DNA from: Dehalococcoidia bacterium
Lineage (GTDB): Bacteria; Chloroflexota; Dehalococcoidia; SZUA-161
DNA length: 51,308 nucleotides
Assembly (NCBI GenBank): GCA_011174795.1
Contig: DUEY01000016.1
Location: 1 to 51,308, forward strand
Direction: 5' to 3'
Shown: positions 26,593 through 37,144 of the stretch, piece after piece
Layout: the number at the start of each line of letters is the position of its first letter
How positions within the stretch are numbered: position 1 is the first letter of the stretch
Translations under genes and position numbers: made by a program
The notes under the pieces: model-generated
Seen by the model: the letters and a program-made list of their open reading frames with translations, nothing else
Database searches by the model: none
What the model was told of the DNA's origin: nothing

Positions 26593-27465
26593 ATGGCAGA
26601 ACCCATTTCGATGAAGTTGCTCTTGGAGGCCGGAGTACATTTTGGTCATCAAGTAGCGCGATGGAATCCCAAGATGAAGCCTTACATTTTTAGTCAGCGT
26701 AATGGCATACACATAATCGACTTGGAACAAACTGTTGTTTTGCTGGAAAAGGCCTGTGATTTCATGCGTGAGGCGGCGGAGAAAGGCGAGGATATCATTT
26801 TCGTTGGGAGCAAGAAACAGGCGCAAGAGGCTATTGAGGAGGAGGCCAAACGCTGTGGTGTTTTCTACGTCAATCAGCGCTGGCTCGGGGGAATGCTTAC
26901 CAACTTCTCCACTATTCAGTCGCGTATTGACTACCTCGTCCGCCTTGAGGATCGTAAGGAGAGAGGCGAGTTCGAGCGCTTACCCAAGAAGGAAGGTTTG
27001 AAACTGGAAAAGGAGATAGCACATCTTAACAGGTTGCTGGGCGGTGTCAAAGAGATGACGCGGATTCCAGGGGCTTTGTTTATCATCGATCCCACCAAGG
27101 AGAGGAATGCTATTGCGGAGGCGAGACGGGTTGGAGTGCCTATCGTCGCAGTTGTAGATACCAACTGTGATCCTGACGAAGTCGACTATCCTATCCCTGG
27201 CAATGACGATGCGATCAGGGCTGTAGCTCTTTTCTGTAGCGTTATTGCCGATGCCGTATTAGAAGGCAAGCAGGCGCTGGAGGCTAAGGCTGCAAAGGAG
27301 ATGGAGGAGGCTGAGTTGGAGCTTCCGGCTGACTATGAGGCTGTTTTTGAGCCTGATGAACCGGTTAGAGGTGAGAAGCCTGAGGAGGAGGGTGAGATGG
27401 AGCAAAGCGAGAAGCTGGAGGAGCCTGAGGAGACCGAGCCAGCTTCTGTAGAGAGCGAGGATTAG
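26593..27465 (+). CDS. rpsB: 30S ribosomal protein S2 with acidic C-terminal extension
   Basis: [63 protein letters not shown]. Confidence 0.97.
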   Translation: MAEPISMKLLLEAGVHFGHQVARWNPKMKPYIFSQRNGIHIIDLEQTVVLLEKACDFMREAAEKGEDIIFVGSKKQAQEAIEEEAKRCGVFYVNQRWLGGMLTNFSTIQSRIDYLVRLEDRKERGEFERLPKKEGLKLEKEIAHLNRLLGGVKEMTRIPGALFIIDPTKERNAIAEARRVGVPIVAVVDTNCDPDEVDYPIPGNDDAIRAVALFCSVIADAVLEGKQALEAKAAKEMEEAELELPADYEAVFEPDEPVRGEKPEEEGEMEQSEKLEEPEETEPASVESED

Positions 27466-27472
27466 GGGTTAC

Positions 27473-28000
27473 ATGCAGATTTCTACTGAAGCGATTAGGG
27501 AATTACGTGATAAAACAGGTGCCGGCATAATGGAATGTAAGCGCGCCTTGCAGGATGCCGATGGCAATATTGAAGCCGCTGCTGAAAAGCTTATCGAGCG
27601 TGGTTACGAGATTGCTAAAAAAAAGGAGAATCGTATCGCCAGGCAGGGGCTGGTAGAGTCTTATGTTCACGCAGGTGGGCGAATAGGTGCCTTGGTGGAG
27701 ATTAATTGCGAGAGCGATTTCGTAGCTCGAACTCCGGAGTTTAAAGAACTGGCCCATGACCTAGCGATGCAGGTGGTTGCTACGTGTCCCAGCTATGTCG
27801 GTGCTGAGGATATACCAGAGGGTACAGAATTCGAGGAGGAGGATTGCCTCTTACTTCAGCCGTTTATAAAAGACCCCGGAAAAAAAGTTCAGGATATTAT
27901 CGCTGAGGCAGTGGCTAAGGTCAGGGAGAACGTTAAGATAAGAAGGTTTATTCGATTTGAGTTGGGGGTAGATGGGCAGGATGAGCAGTCCGAAGTATAA
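27473..28000 (+). CDS. tsf: Elongation factor Ts
   Basis: [52 protein letters not shown]. Confidence 0.97.
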   Translation: MQISTEAIRELRDKTGAGIMECKRALQDADGNIEAAAEKLIERGYEIAKKKENRIARQGLVESYVHAGGRIGALVEINCESDFVARTPEFKELAHDLAMQVVATCPSYVGAEDIPEGTEFEEEDCLLLQPFIKDPGKKVQDIIAEAVAKVRENVKIRRFIRFELGVDGQDEQSEV

Positions 28001-28706
28001 ACGTGTTCTGCTGAAGATTAGTGGTGAGGCTCTCATGGGTGAGAGCCAGTTCGGTATTGATGCTGACACGTTGAGGAATATCGCTTGTCAACTGAGAAAC
28101 GTTGTGGACGGCGGGGTTCAGGTTGCTATTGTCGTGGGTGGAGGGAATATCTGGCGGGGGCAGGCCGCTGAGGAAAGAGGGATGGACCGGGCTACCGCTG
28201 ATTACGCGGGTATGCTGGCAACGGTAATTAATGGGCTTGCGCTTCAGGATGCCCTGGAGAGGGAGGGGGTGGATACGAGGACACAGAGTGCGATACCGGT
28301 GCAGGCGGTTGCCGAGCCTTATATTCGGAGACGTGCTATCCGGCATCTTGAGAAGGGACGAGTAGTTATCTTCGCTGCGGGCACCGGCAATCCTTACATG
28401 ACCACTGATACAGCGGCCGCTTTGCGAGCTATTGAGATCAGTGCTGATGTATTACTTATGGCTAAGAACAAGGTTGATGGGGTCTATGACGCGGATCCTC
28501 TGTCCAATACTGGGGCGAAGAAATATGATAAGCTGAGCTACATAGACGCGCTGAACATGAGACTTGAGGTAATGGATTCCACTGCACTCTCGCTCTGTAT
28601 GGATAATAACCTTCCTATCATAGTCTTCGATCTTCAAGCTCCAAGCAGCATTGAGCGAGTGATTGTCGGTGAACTCATAGGCACAGTGGTTAACGCGGGC
28701 GGATAG
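27981..28706 (+). CDS. pyrH: UMP kinase
   Basis: [68 protein letters not shown]-track start 27972; ATG at 27981 (MSSPKYKR) preferred. Confidence 0.96.
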   Translation: MSSPKYKRVLLKISGEALMGESQFGIDADTLRNIACQLRNVVDGGVQVAIVVGGGNIWRGQAAEERGMDRATADYAGMLATVINGLALQDALEREGVDTRTQSAIPVQAVAEPYIRRRAIRHLEKGRVVIFAAGTGNPYMTTDTAAALRAIEISADVLLMAKNKVDGVYDADPLSNTGAKKYDKLSYIDALNMRLEVMDSTALSLCMDNNLPIIVFDLQAPSSIERVIVGELIGTVVNAGG

Positions 28707-28804
28707 CTGGCGGAGTGAATCTCACGCGATTGCTGAAAAAGTGTTTTCGAACGGACGTCTGATTCCTAAGGCTTGTCATTGTGACTGTAGTTGAGGTAGT
28801 GTAG

Positions 28805-29365
28805 ATGAGTGTAGAGGAAGTGTTTAAGAATACCGAGATCAAAATGCGTAAGGCGGTATCGGTTTTAAAGGACGATTTGGCATCAATCCGTACAGGCAGA
28901 GCCAGTTCGGGCCTTGTAGACCATATACGGGTAGACTACCATGGGGTGTCGGTCCCGCTTGAGCAGATTGCCAGCGTCGCTGTACCTGATGTCCGGATGA
29001 TTGTCATTCAGCCTTGGGAAAAGGATATTTTACCAAATATAGAAAAGGCTATTCTCAAGTCGGAGCTGGGACTCACTCCGGCAAGCGATGGCAATGTGAT
29101 CAGGCTGTCTCTTCCTCAGCTTACAGAGGAACGGCGTAACGAGTTAGTTAAGATGGTGCGGAAAAGGGTTGAGGATGGTAAGGTGGCTGTTCGCAACGTG
29201 AGACGAGAGGGGCTTGAGAAGCTACGCGACCTCAAGGAGAGTAAGGAGATCTCTGAGGATGAGCAGAAGCGTGCTTTGGGCCATCTGCAACAGCTCACTG
29301 ATAAGTCTACCGAGGAAATCGATCAAATAGCAAAGGGCAAAGAGACTGAACTCCTAGAATTCTAA
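28805..29365 (+). CDS. frr: Ribosome recycling factor
   Basis: LKDDLASIRTGRASSGLVDHIRVDYHG...; VRNVRREGLEKL. Confidence 0.97.
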   Translation: MSVEEVFKNTEIKMRKAVSVLKDDLASIRTGRASSGLVDHIRVDYHGVSVPLEQIASVAVPDVRMIVIQPWEKDILPNIEKAILKSELGLTPASDGNVIRLSLPQLTEERRNELVKMVRKRVEDGKVAVRNVRREGLEKLRDLKESKEISEDEQKRALGHLQQLTDKSTEEIDQIAKGKETELLEF

Positions 29366-30138
29366 TGCAGAGGTGGTGGGTGGTGGCAGGACTAAGGGCT
29401 GCAGTATCATCCGTGAAAAAAATTTTTCCGCTCCCCAAACACGTAGCCATTATTATGGATGGAAATGGGCGGTGGGCTGAAAAACGAGGTCTTCCCCGCC
29501 TTATTGGCCATCGAGCTGGTACGGATAATGTCCGCCGTGTTGTCGAGTGCTTCGATGCGTACCAGGTGAAATATCTTACCCTTTATGCATTTTCTACTGA
29601 GAACTGGAGGCGTCCGGGGGAGGAAGTCGACGGCTTATTGCGTATTCTGGCCGAGATGATCGATCGTGAGACCAGAGAGCTTCACAGGCGGGGCGCTAAG
29701 TTAAGACACCTGGGTAGAATCGATGGGCTGCCGCCACTGCTGCAAGATAAGGTTCAAGAGGCTCTTGAGATGACTAAGAATAATCCTGGGATGGTTCTAA
29801 ATATCGCTTTCGATTATGGCGGGCGCGCCGAGATTTTGGAGGCGGTTCGTCGGATTATTCAGGATGGAATCCCCTCTGAAGAAATAACCGAATCTGTTTT
29901 TAGTAGCTATCTCTATACCGCAGATGTGCCCGAGCCAGACCTGGTTATCCGTACCGGCGGTGAGATACGGTTGAGCAATTTCCTCATCTGGCAGACAGCT
30001 TATAGTGAGTTCTATTCCACATCGACTTTATGGCCGGACTTTGGTGAGAAGGAAATCGAGGAAGCGTTAGTAGCGTATAGTCAACGCGAGAGACGTTTCG
30101 GCGGATTGAAAGCGGAAGGAGAGGCGAGAGAGGGCTGA
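29365..30138 (+). CDS. uppS: Isoprenyl (undecaprenyl) diphosphate synthase
   Basis: HVAIIMDGNGRWAEKRGLPRLIGHRAG; LYAFSTENWRRP; DLVIRTGGEIRLSNFLIWQTAYSEFY. Confidence 0.96.
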   Translation: MQRWWVVAGLRAAVSSVKKIFPLPKHVAIIMDGNGRWAEKRGLPRLIGHRAGTDNVRRVVECFDAYQVKYLTLYAFSTENWRRPGEEVDGLLRILAEMIDRETRELHRRGAKLRHLGRIDGLPPLLQDKVQEALEMTKNNPGMVLNIAFDYGGRAEILEAVRRIIQDGIPSEEITESVFSSYLYTADVPEPDLVIRTGGEIRLSNFLIWQTAYSEFYSTSTLWPDFGEKEIEEALVAYSQRERRFGGLKAEGEAREG

Positions 30139-30151
30139 GAGAACTGAGCCC

Positions 30152-31012
30152 TTGGTTTCTCATCGCAGGATGCTCCGGCAAAGAGTAATTAGCGCAGCAG
30201 TCTTCCTCCCTATCCTCTTTGTTGCCATCTGGTTCGGTGACCCCTGGTTTTCTATCGTAGTGGCTATTGCTGCTCTCCTCGGCGCCATTGAGTTCTACGC
30301 TATGTTTACCACCGAGCGGTGGCAACCTCTGACCTGCTTTGGTACCATATGGGTTCTGTTCTTCATCTCTAATGCTTACTATGCGCATTCTTACAGCTCA
30401 GAAAGCACATGGATTCTGGTAACCTCGTCTTTAATAGCATCAGCGATAATTTTTTCTCTGCTTCTCGTTATTCTTCAGGGCTCCCCTCGGGAGAAGATTC
30501 TTTACAACTGGGCATGGATTCTGGCTGGAGTGTTCTATGTAGGGTGGCTTCTGGGGCACTGGATTCTTTTAATGAACTCCGGTGAGGATTATGGCTGGGA
30601 TGGCCGGGATTGGGTTCTACTGGCCCTGTTCTCCACGTTCGCCGTGGATACCACCGCTTATTTTACGGGGCGTGCTTTCGGCAGACACAAGCTGGCGCCT
30701 GCGATATCACCAGCGAAGACATGGGAGGGGGCTGTAGGCGGTTTGGTGGGGGCGATAGCGGCTGTGGTCATTCTGGCGCTGATTCTCGAGGAACCGCTGG
30801 ATATCGGTTACGGCAAATTGGTGGTTATAGGCTTTCTGGTGGGCGTCTTTGCCCAACTGGGCGACCTCGCTGAGTCAAAGCTGAAAAGGATCATGGGGGT
30901 GAAAGAATCAGGGTCGCTGATTCCCGGTCATGGTGGTATTCTCGACCGTCTCGATAGCGTCGTCTTCACTGGGGTGGTGGTATACTATTGTCTGAGATGG
31001 TTTATAGGATGA
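30152..31012 (+). CDS. cdsA: Phosphatidate cytidylyltransferase
   Basis: Multi-TM; AFGRHKLAPAISPAKTWEGAVGG...; LGDLAESKLKRIMGVKESGSLIPGHGGILDRLDS. Confidence 0.95.
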   Translation: MVSHRRMLRQRVISAAVFLPILFVAIWFGDPWFSIVVAIAALLGAIEFYAMFTTERWQPLTCFGTIWVLFFISNAYYAHSYSSESTWILVTSSLIASAIIFSLLLVILQGSPREKILYNWAWILAGVFYVGWLLGHWILLMNSGEDYGWDGRDWVLLALFSTFAVDTTAYFTGRAFGRHKLAPAISPAKTWEGAVGGLVGAIAAVVILALILEEPLDIGYGKLVVIGFLVGVFAQLGDLAESKLKRIMGVKESGSLIPGHGGILDRLDSVVFTGVVVYYCLRWFIG

Positions 31013-32133
31013 AAAAGCTGGTAGTGCTCGGTTCCACAGGCTCGATAGGTCGTCAGACCCTGGAGATTGTTCGTGCTTTCCCTGAGAGATTTGAGGTCGT
31101 TGCCCTGGCTTGTGGGAAGAACGTTTCTTTATTGGAAAAGCAGATTGCTGAATTCAGGCCTCGCTTTGTTGGTGCTGACTCTGCAGAGGATAGCGAGAAA
31201 ATAGCGGGAGCAAAACGTCTTTCTCTTGAGGAACTTGCTTCTCATCCCGATGTCGACCTCGTAGTTCTGGCAACTGCCGGGAGGGCTGGTCTGGGTCCTG
31301 CTCTGGCTGCGATTACCGCAGGCAAGACGGTTGCTCTGGCAAATAAAGAGGTGCTGGTGATGGCGGGCGAGATAGTGACTGCGGAAGCTCGGCGCCATAA
31401 GGTCGAAATAATGCCTATAGATAGCGAGCATAGTGCTATCTGGCAGTGCCTGCGTGGTGAGGAAAGTACAACAGTCGCCCGGCTCATTTTAACCGCCTCC
31501 GGCGGTCCCTTTCGGCTGTATTCCTCGGAGCAACTGGCTGCAGTCACCCCGGAAGAAGCGTTGAACCACCCTACTTGGCAGATGGGTGCAAAAGTCACTA
31601 TTGATTCCGCTACGCTGATGAACAAGGGCTTGGAAGTTATCGAGGCGCACTGGTTGTTCGGCATTCCCTTTGCCCAGGTGGAAGTGGTACTTCATCCCCA
31701 GAGCATAATACACTCCGTAGTGGAGTTCGTTGACGGTTCAGCGAAGGCGCAGCTAAGCCTGCCGGACATGCGGTTGCCCATCCAATATGCTCTGACCTAT
31801 CCAGAGCGATGGGAGGGCCCGTTCCGTGTCGGGGTCGATTACGGGAAGTTAGGATTGCTTGACTTCGGGGCGGTTGATGTGAACAGGTTCCCCTGTTTAA
31901 AGCTGGCGGTGGAGGCTGGGGAAAAGGGGGGTACCTATACCGCGGTGCTCAGCGCTGCCGACGAAGTGGCAGTAGAGCTTTTCCTTACGGGGAAAATCAG
32001 CTTTACCGATATCGCTACCCTGATAAAGAGGACCCTTGACCGGCACGAGGGGGTGGAACATCCCTCGCTGGAGCAGGTTCTTGAGGCGGATGGCTGGGCG
32101 AGGGAGACCGCCCGCGCGTTAGTTTTGAGGTAG
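31009..32133 (+). CDS. dxr: 1-deoxy-D-xylulose-5-phosphate reductoisomerase
   Basis: MKKLVVLGSTGSIGRQTLEIV; ALANKEVLVMAGEIV; PIDSEHSAIWQCL; LTASGGPFR; NHPTWQMGAKVTIDSATLMNKGLEVIEAHWLF. ORF-track start 30988. Confidence 0.96.
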   Translation: MKKLVVLGSTGSIGRQTLEIVRAFPERFEVVALACGKNVSLLEKQIAEFRPRFVGADSAEDSEKIAGAKRLSLEELASHPDVDLVVLATAGRAGLGPALAAITAGKTVALANKEVLVMAGEIVTAEARRHKVEIMPIDSEHSAIWQCLRGEESTTVARLILTASGGPFRLYSSEQLAAVTPEEALNHPTWQMGAKVTIDSATLMNKGLEVIEAHWLFGIPFAQVEVVLHPQSIIHSVVEFVDGSAKAQLSLPDMRLPIQYALTYPERWEGPFRVGVDYGKLGLLDFGAVDVNRFPCLKLAVEAGEKGGTYTAVLSAADEVAVELFLTGKISFTDIATLIKRTLDRHEGVEHPSLEQVLEADGWARETARALVLR

Positions 32134-32136
32134 TGG

Positions 32137-33204
32137 ATGATAGTAGTAACCATAATAGTATTTCTTCTTATCCTTGGACTTCTCATCTTTGTCCATGAAC
32201 TCGGGCATTATGCCACCGCCAGATTTTTTGGAGTGAAGGTCGAGGAATTTGGCATAGGGTATCCACCGAGGATATATGCCAGAAAGCGCGGTGAAACCGA
32301 GTACTCGCTGAACTGGATTCCCCTGGGAGGGTTCTGCAAACTCCTTGGGGAGGAAGACCCCAGCAGCCCGAGGAGCCTTGCCAGTAAAAAGCCGCTGGTC
32401 AGGCTGGTGGTTTTGGGCGCGGGCTCATTCATGAACGCAGTGCTTCCCATCATATTGCTGACCATAGCTTTCATGGTTCCGAGACAGGTCAATGTAGAGG
32501 ATATTTTGATAGAGGGCATTGCTCCTGACTCGCCAGCTATGGAAGCCGGGATTGAGCCGAGGGATACCATACTCAGTATGAACGGAAATGCTGTTGAAAA
32601 TAGAGGTGATGTTTTCTACTATACTCACTTAAGCTTTGGCGAAGAAACGACCCTTGAACTGCTTAAGCCGGATGGCACTATAGAAACAGTAACACTCATT
32701 CCCCGTTGGGACCCTCCTGAAGGGGAGGGCGCGATGGGGATTAACCTATACCCGGAGCCGGTGAATCTTCGCACGATTAGCGAATCTGACCCATTTTGGG
32801 AAGCGGTACCGAAAAGCGCGACAACGCTCTGGCAGACGTTCGAATTGATCAGGAACGAGGTGAAGAGCTGGTTTGTGCAGAAGGAGGCGCCTGAGGTGGG
32901 TGGCCCTGTCGCTATCTTTCAACTCACGGGTGAGGCGAATGAAGCGGGGCCTTCGTACCTTCTTCAGTTCGCTGCATTTCTCAGCCTGAATCTGGCGATA
33001 ATCAATCTGTTTCCATTGCCGGCACTCGACGGCGGCAGGATTGTATTTGTCCTCATAGAGATCGTACGGCGAGGGAAGCGTGTCTCGCCGAGGACGGAGG
33101 CGATGGTTCATCTCGTCGGCTTCATGATGCTGATGGGCTTGATAGTGGTGATAACCTATTACGATATACTGCGTGCAATCAGAGGGGAGAGCCTTGTGCC
33201 ATGA
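32137..33204 (+). CDS. rseP: Site-2 protease family zinc metalloprotease RseP with PDZ domain
   Basis: LIFVHELGHYATARFFGVKVEEFGIGYPP; PDZ region; INLFPLPALDGGRI. Confidence 0.94.
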   Translation: MIVVTIIVFLLILGLLIFVHELGHYATARFFGVKVEEFGIGYPPRIYARKRGETEYSLNWIPLGGFCKLLGEEDPSSPRSLASKKPLVRLVVLGAGSFMNAVLPIILLTIAFMVPRQVNVEDILIEGIAPDSPAMEAGIEPRDTILSMNGNAVENRGDVFYYTHLSFGEETTLELLKPDGTIETVTLIPRWDPPEGEGAMGINLYPEPVNLRTISESDPFWEAVPKSATTLWQTFELIRNEVKSWFVQKEAPEVGGPVAIFQLTGEANEAGPSYLLQFAAFLSLNLAIINLFPLPALDGGRIVFVLIEIVRRGKRVSPRTEAMVHLVGFMMLMGLIVVITYYDILRAIRGESLVP

Positions 33205-34250
33205 ACAAGCGCAGGGCGTCCAGAGTGGTCAGGGTAGGCGGAGTAGAGGTTGGTGGTGCAGGTCGTGTTGTGGTTCAGTCGATGACTAAGACCGATACCA
33301 GGGATGTAGCAGCTACGGTGAAGCAAATCCGCCGGCTTGAAGAATGCGGCTGTGAGATCATCAGGGTAGCGGTGCCTGATATGGAGGCTGCTCGCGCAAT
33401 TATTAACATAAAAAAGAAGATAGCTATTCCTGTTATTGCCGATATTCATTTCGACTACCGCCTTGCCTTGGCGGCGCTGGATGCCGGCGTAGACGGGCTC
33501 AGGTTGAATCCGGGTAATATCAGTGACCGCGACCAGATTGCCACCGTTGTTCGTGCTGCCAAAGACAGGGCCGTTCCTATCCGTGTCGGAGTTAATGCGG
33601 GCAGCTTGCCCCGCTCATTAAAAAAGGACGCTTCGGTGGTTGAGCGCATGGTTGATGCCGCCCTTGACGAGGTCCGCCTGCTGGAAAGCCTGGATTTCGA
33701 CTTGATAAAGGTATCGGTAAAGGCGTTCGATGTCCTCAGCACCGTGGAGGCGTATCGTGCTATTGCTCAGAGGATTCCGTACCCGTTGCATCTGGGTATA
33801 ACCGAGGCAGGGTTGCCCTGGTCTGGAGCTATCCGCAGCGCAGCAGGTCTGGGGATTTTGCTCTATGAGGGTATAGGCGATACTATCAGGGTATCGCTTA
33901 CCACAGCGGATGCCTGCCTGGAGGTGGAGTGCGCCTATGAGATACTCAAGTCGCTCAAGCTCAGGGAGCGGGGCCCGATATTGGTTAGCTGTCCCTCCTG
34001 CGGCCGTGCTGAGACCGATATTGTGAAGCTGGCTGAAGATGTCGAGGAAAGGCTGAAAGGGGTCGAGAAAACGATTAAGGTGGCTGTGATGGGATGTGTG
34101 GTGAACGGCCCGGGCGAGGCGAAGGATGCTGATGTAGGTATCGCCTGTGGCAAGGGCAGGGGTGTCATCTTCAAAAAGGGACAGAAGGTGCGGACGGTGG
34201 ATGAGCCAGACTTCCTAAAGGCGCTGATGGTGGAGGTAGAGGCGTTCTGA
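33201..34250 (+). CDS. ispG: 4-hydroxy-3-methylbut-2-enyl-diphosphate synthase (flavodoxin-type IspG/GcpE)
   Basis: VQSMTKTDTRDVAATVKQIRRLEECGCEIIRVAVPD; IADIHFDYRLAL; RLNPGNI; CPSCGRAE; VMGCVVNGPGEAKDADVGIACGKG. Confidence 0.96.
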   Translation: MNKRRASRVVRVGGVEVGGAGRVVVQSMTKTDTRDVAATVKQIRRLEECGCEIIRVAVPDMEAARAIINIKKKIAIPVIADIHFDYRLALAALDAGVDGLRLNPGNISDRDQIATVVRAAKDRAVPIRVGVNAGSLPRSLKKDASVVERMVDAALDEVRLLESLDFDLIKVSVKAFDVLSTVEAYRAIAQRIPYPLHLGITEAGLPWSGAIRSAAGLGILLYEGIGDTIRVSLTTADACLEVECAYEILKSLKLRERGPILVSCPSCGRAETDIVKLAEDVEERLKGVEKTIKVAVMGCVVNGPGEAKDADVGIACGKGRGVIFKKGQKVRTVDEPDFLKALMVEVEAF

Positions 34251-34331
34251 TTGAAATAAAAAGCTGCAGCGCTTCGGCAAGTTTCACTGATGCGTTAGCT
34301 ATCATCACCTCTGCTCATTAAGGTAGAGTGA

Positions 34332-35138
34332 TTGTTCTCCGCTGTTGAAATAGCCGCTATCCTTCTGATCGGGGCAACCGCTGGTTTAGTGACCGGTATT
34401 ATAGGCTCCAGCGGTGTAATGGTGATCGTCCCTGCCCTGACACTGTCACTGAGCTACGCTGTCCATACTGCCATCGGCACCAGTCTGCTCATCACTGTAG
34501 TCGCCTCGTCGGTTACTGCCTTTGTCTATTACCGCCATGGCAATATCTATGTCAGGCCTGCCCTGTGGATTGCTTTAGCCTCTATCGCCGGTGCACAGGC
34601 GGGGAGTGCGTTTGCCGACATGATACCGCCGATAGGAATGGGCAGTCTCTTCGGGTTCTTCCTAATACCGATGGGCCTCATATTGTGGGTCAGGGGGGTG
34701 CGAAAGACGGCCGCCTTAGCGGAGGGCTCGGCAATTTCGGAAGGGTCTCTTCCGGCAATGACCACGAAAAGCAGGCTCTCTGCACTTGGCCTGGGGCTGT
34801 TCGTCGGCATAACGTGCGGGCTGTTCGGAGCTGGCGGCGGCATAATGTTTCTGCTCATCCTTGTCTTTGTGCTGCACTATCCGCTGCACTTGGCAGTGGG
34901 CACATCCTCGCTTATAATGGCAATAACTGCTTTCTCTGGGGCTATGGGCTATAGCTTACGCAGCAATATTGATGTCTACGCTGCTCTCATTGCCAGCGTT
35001 CCCACGGTGTTAGTGGCGAGTTCCGGAGCAAGATGGGCTAACAGGGTCTCACCGTTAACTCTGGGTCGAATTATAGGGACAATGCTTGTAGCGCTTGGCA
35101 TCGCGATGATAGTGCTCAATATCATAGGTGAAGGATAA
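34332..35138 (+). CDS. TSUP (TauE/SafE) family sulfite/sulfonate permease
   Basis: Multi-TM, two-repeat pattern (GATAGLVTGIIGSSGVMVIVPAL...; GLFVGITCGLFGAGGGIMFLLILV...). Confidence 0.9.
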   Translation: MFSAVEIAAILLIGATAGLVTGIIGSSGVMVIVPALTLSLSYAVHTAIGTSLLITVVASSVTAFVYYRHGNIYVRPALWIALASIAGAQAGSAFADMIPPIGMGSLFGFFLIPMGLILWVRGVRKTAALAEGSAISEGSLPAMTTKSRLSALGLGLFVGITCGLFGAGGGIMFLLILVFVLHYPLHLAVGTSSLIMAITAFSGAMGYSLRSNIDVYAALIASVPTVLVASSGARWANRVSPLTLGRIIGTMLVALGIAMIVLNIIGEG

Positions 35139-36837
35139 AGAGATGCGCCTGTCGAAGATGTTCGGTAAAACCCTGCGTGAAGTGCCTGCTGATGCAGAGA
35201 CCGTGAGCCACCAGCTTTTACTTAAGGCGGGAATGGTTCAGCAGGTGGCGGCGGGGGTGTATTCGTATCTTCCCCTAGCGTGGCGGTCGCTGCGCAAGAT
35301 CGAGCAGATAATACGTGAGGAGATGAATGCCGCCGGCGGACAGGAGCTGAGTATGCCTGTCCTCCAGCCTCTCGAGATATGGGAGGAAAGCGGCAGGGAC
35401 TTTGCCTTCGGCAAGGGGCTGTTTACCCTCAAGGACCGCAGAGACCGTAGGCTGGTCCTTGGACCTACTCACGAGGAGGTGATTACCGACCTCGCCCGCC
35501 GCAACGTGAGAAGCTACCGTGACCTGCCCCTGATGCTTTACCAGATTCAGACCAAGTTCCGCGATGAGCCCCGTCCCCGTGGCGGGCTGGTGCGGGTACG
35601 CGAGTTCACCATGAAAGACTGCTACAGCTTCGATATCGATGAGGAAGCGCTGGAGCTCAGCTACCAGAAGATGAAAGAGGCATATAGAAATATCTATGCC
35701 CGCTGTAGCCTTGAGGCTGTTGTGGTCGAAGCCGACAGCGGGGCTATCGGGGGGAAGGACTCACATGAGTTCATGGTGATTGCTGAAACAGGCGAGGACG
35801 AGGTTATCTACTGTGGCGACTGCGACTATTCGGCGAACGTAGAGAGGGCGGAATGCGCCAAGTCGCATCTGGAGGAGGAGGCGCTGCTGCCCATGGAAGA
35901 GGTGGCTACTCCCGGGGCCAGGACCATTGAAGAAGTGGCAAATTTCCTTGGAGTGACCAGGGATCGCACCCTTAAGGCTGTTTTCTACTCGGCGGATGGT
36001 GAACTGATATTTATTACAATACGTGGTGACCTCGAGGTAAACGAAGTTAAGCTGAGGAACGCTCTGAAATGCTCTGAGTTGAGGCTGGCCAGCGATGAAG
36101 AGGTAAAGGAAGCAGGGCTTGTGGCAGGGTCGGCGTCTGCGGTGGGGCTTAAAGGGATTAAGATTGTAGCTGACGACTCGATAAATTTGGGACAAAACTT
36201 TGTCGTTGGCGCCAACAAGCCGGATGCCCATATCAAGAACACCAACTATCGTCGTGACTTCAAGGTGGACATCATCACCGATATCGCTCAGGCTGAGGCA
36301 GGGCACAGGTGTCCCCGCTGCGGCGGCGAGTTGCGGTCAACACGTGGTATCGAGGTAGGGCACATCTTCAAGCTGGGAACCATTTTCAGCCAGAAGCAGG
36401 CGGCTTTTTACCTTGATAGAGATGGTAATCAGAAACCTATGGTCATGGGCTGCTACGGTATAGGCCTGGGAAGGCTTCTCGCGGCGGCCATCGAGCAGAA
36501 CCACGACGAGGATGGAATTATCTGGCCTGTTCCTATAGCGCCATATCACGTTTATCTCTGTGCACTGGGCGTGGATGACCAGCAGGTGGTCTCAGTTTCT
36601 GAGAAGCTTTACACTGAGCTTGAAGAGAACGGTATCGAGGTACTCATCGACGATCGCAATGAGTCAGCGGGGGTTAAATTCAACGATGCTGACCTTCTGG
36701 GGATGCCGGTGAGGCTCGTTGTGAGCAAGCGCGCCCTGAAGTCGAATAGCGCCGAGTTGAAGATGCGCAGGGATAGAGAATCTGAGCTTGTACCTCTGGA
36801 TGAGGTAGCTGACAGGCTGAAGGAGCTGCTGGGTTGA
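35128..36837 (+). CDS. proS: Prolyl-tRNA synthetase
   Basis: MRLSKMFGKTLREVPADAETVSHQLLLKAGMVQQVAAGVYSYLPL; LGPTHEEVITD; QTKFRDEPRPRGGLVRVREFTMKDCYSFD; GCYGIGLGRLLAAAIEQNHDEDGI. Confidence 0.97.
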   Translation: MKDKEMRLSKMFGKTLREVPADAETVSHQLLLKAGMVQQVAAGVYSYLPLAWRSLRKIEQIIREEMNAAGGQELSMPVLQPLEIWEESGRDFAFGKGLFTLKDRRDRRLVLGPTHEEVITDLARRNVRSYRDLPLMLYQIQTKFRDEPRPRGGLVRVREFTMKDCYSFDIDEEALELSYQKMKEAYRNIYARCSLEAVVVEADSGAIGGKDSHEFMVIAETGEDEVIYCGDCDYSANVERAECAKSHLEEEALLPMEEVATPGARTIEEVANFLGVTRDRTLKAVFYSADGELIFITIRGDLEVNEVKLRNALKCSELRLASDEEVKEAGLVAGSASAVGLKGIKIVADDSINLGQNFVVGANKPDAHIKNTNYRRDFKVDIITDIAQAEAGHRCPRCGGELRSTRGIEVGHIFKLGTIFSQKQAAFYLDRDGNQKPMVMGCYGIGLGRLLAAAIEQNHDEDGIIWPVPIAPYHVYLCALGVDDQQVVSVSEKLYTELEENGIEVLIDDRNESAGVKFNDADLLGMPVRLVVSKRALKSNSAELKMRRDRESELVPLDEVADRLKELLG

Positions 36838-36871
36838 GGGTTTCTAACATGCCATATTCGCATACTGTGCA

Positions 36872-36900
36872 TTGACAAAAAAGGCTACGTGATGTAGTAT
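36872..36900 (+). promoter_or_regulatory. Strong sigma70 promoter (TTGACA-N17-TAGTAT) downstream of proS
   Basis: TTGACA aaaaaggctacgtgatg TAGTAT. Confidence 0.8.
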
Positions 36901-36947
36901 TTATACACGGAGCCAAATAGAGCCCCGAATTCAGGAGGGAGGTGCCT

Positions 36948-36992
36948 ATGAGGCTTCACGGACTTTTAGGGGTGTGGCAGATTGACAGTTGA
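36948..36992 (+). CDS. Putative 14-aa leader peptide MRLHGLLGVWQIDS
   Basis: AGGAGG at 36933-36938, 9-nt spacing, ATG...TGA; the stop codon lies 1 nt before the GNRA hairpin. Confidence 0.4.
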   Translation: MRLHGLLGVWQIDS

Positions 36993-37144
36993 GGCCCTGC
37001 CGAGAGGCAGGGCGGGCCGGCCTTGAACTCGGCTCGATGAGTAAGAGGAGGCCAGTCTGGCGATAAGAGACCTCATTCGGTGTTAAACACCGAGAGAAAG
37101 AGCCGGGCTCGAGACAAAACACAACAGAAGAAGAGCAATCTGTG

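Noticed and set aside
27616-27623. A8 run in tsf as a slippage/frameshift site
   Set aside because: The canonical EF-Ts reading frame continues through it; Lys codons explain the run.
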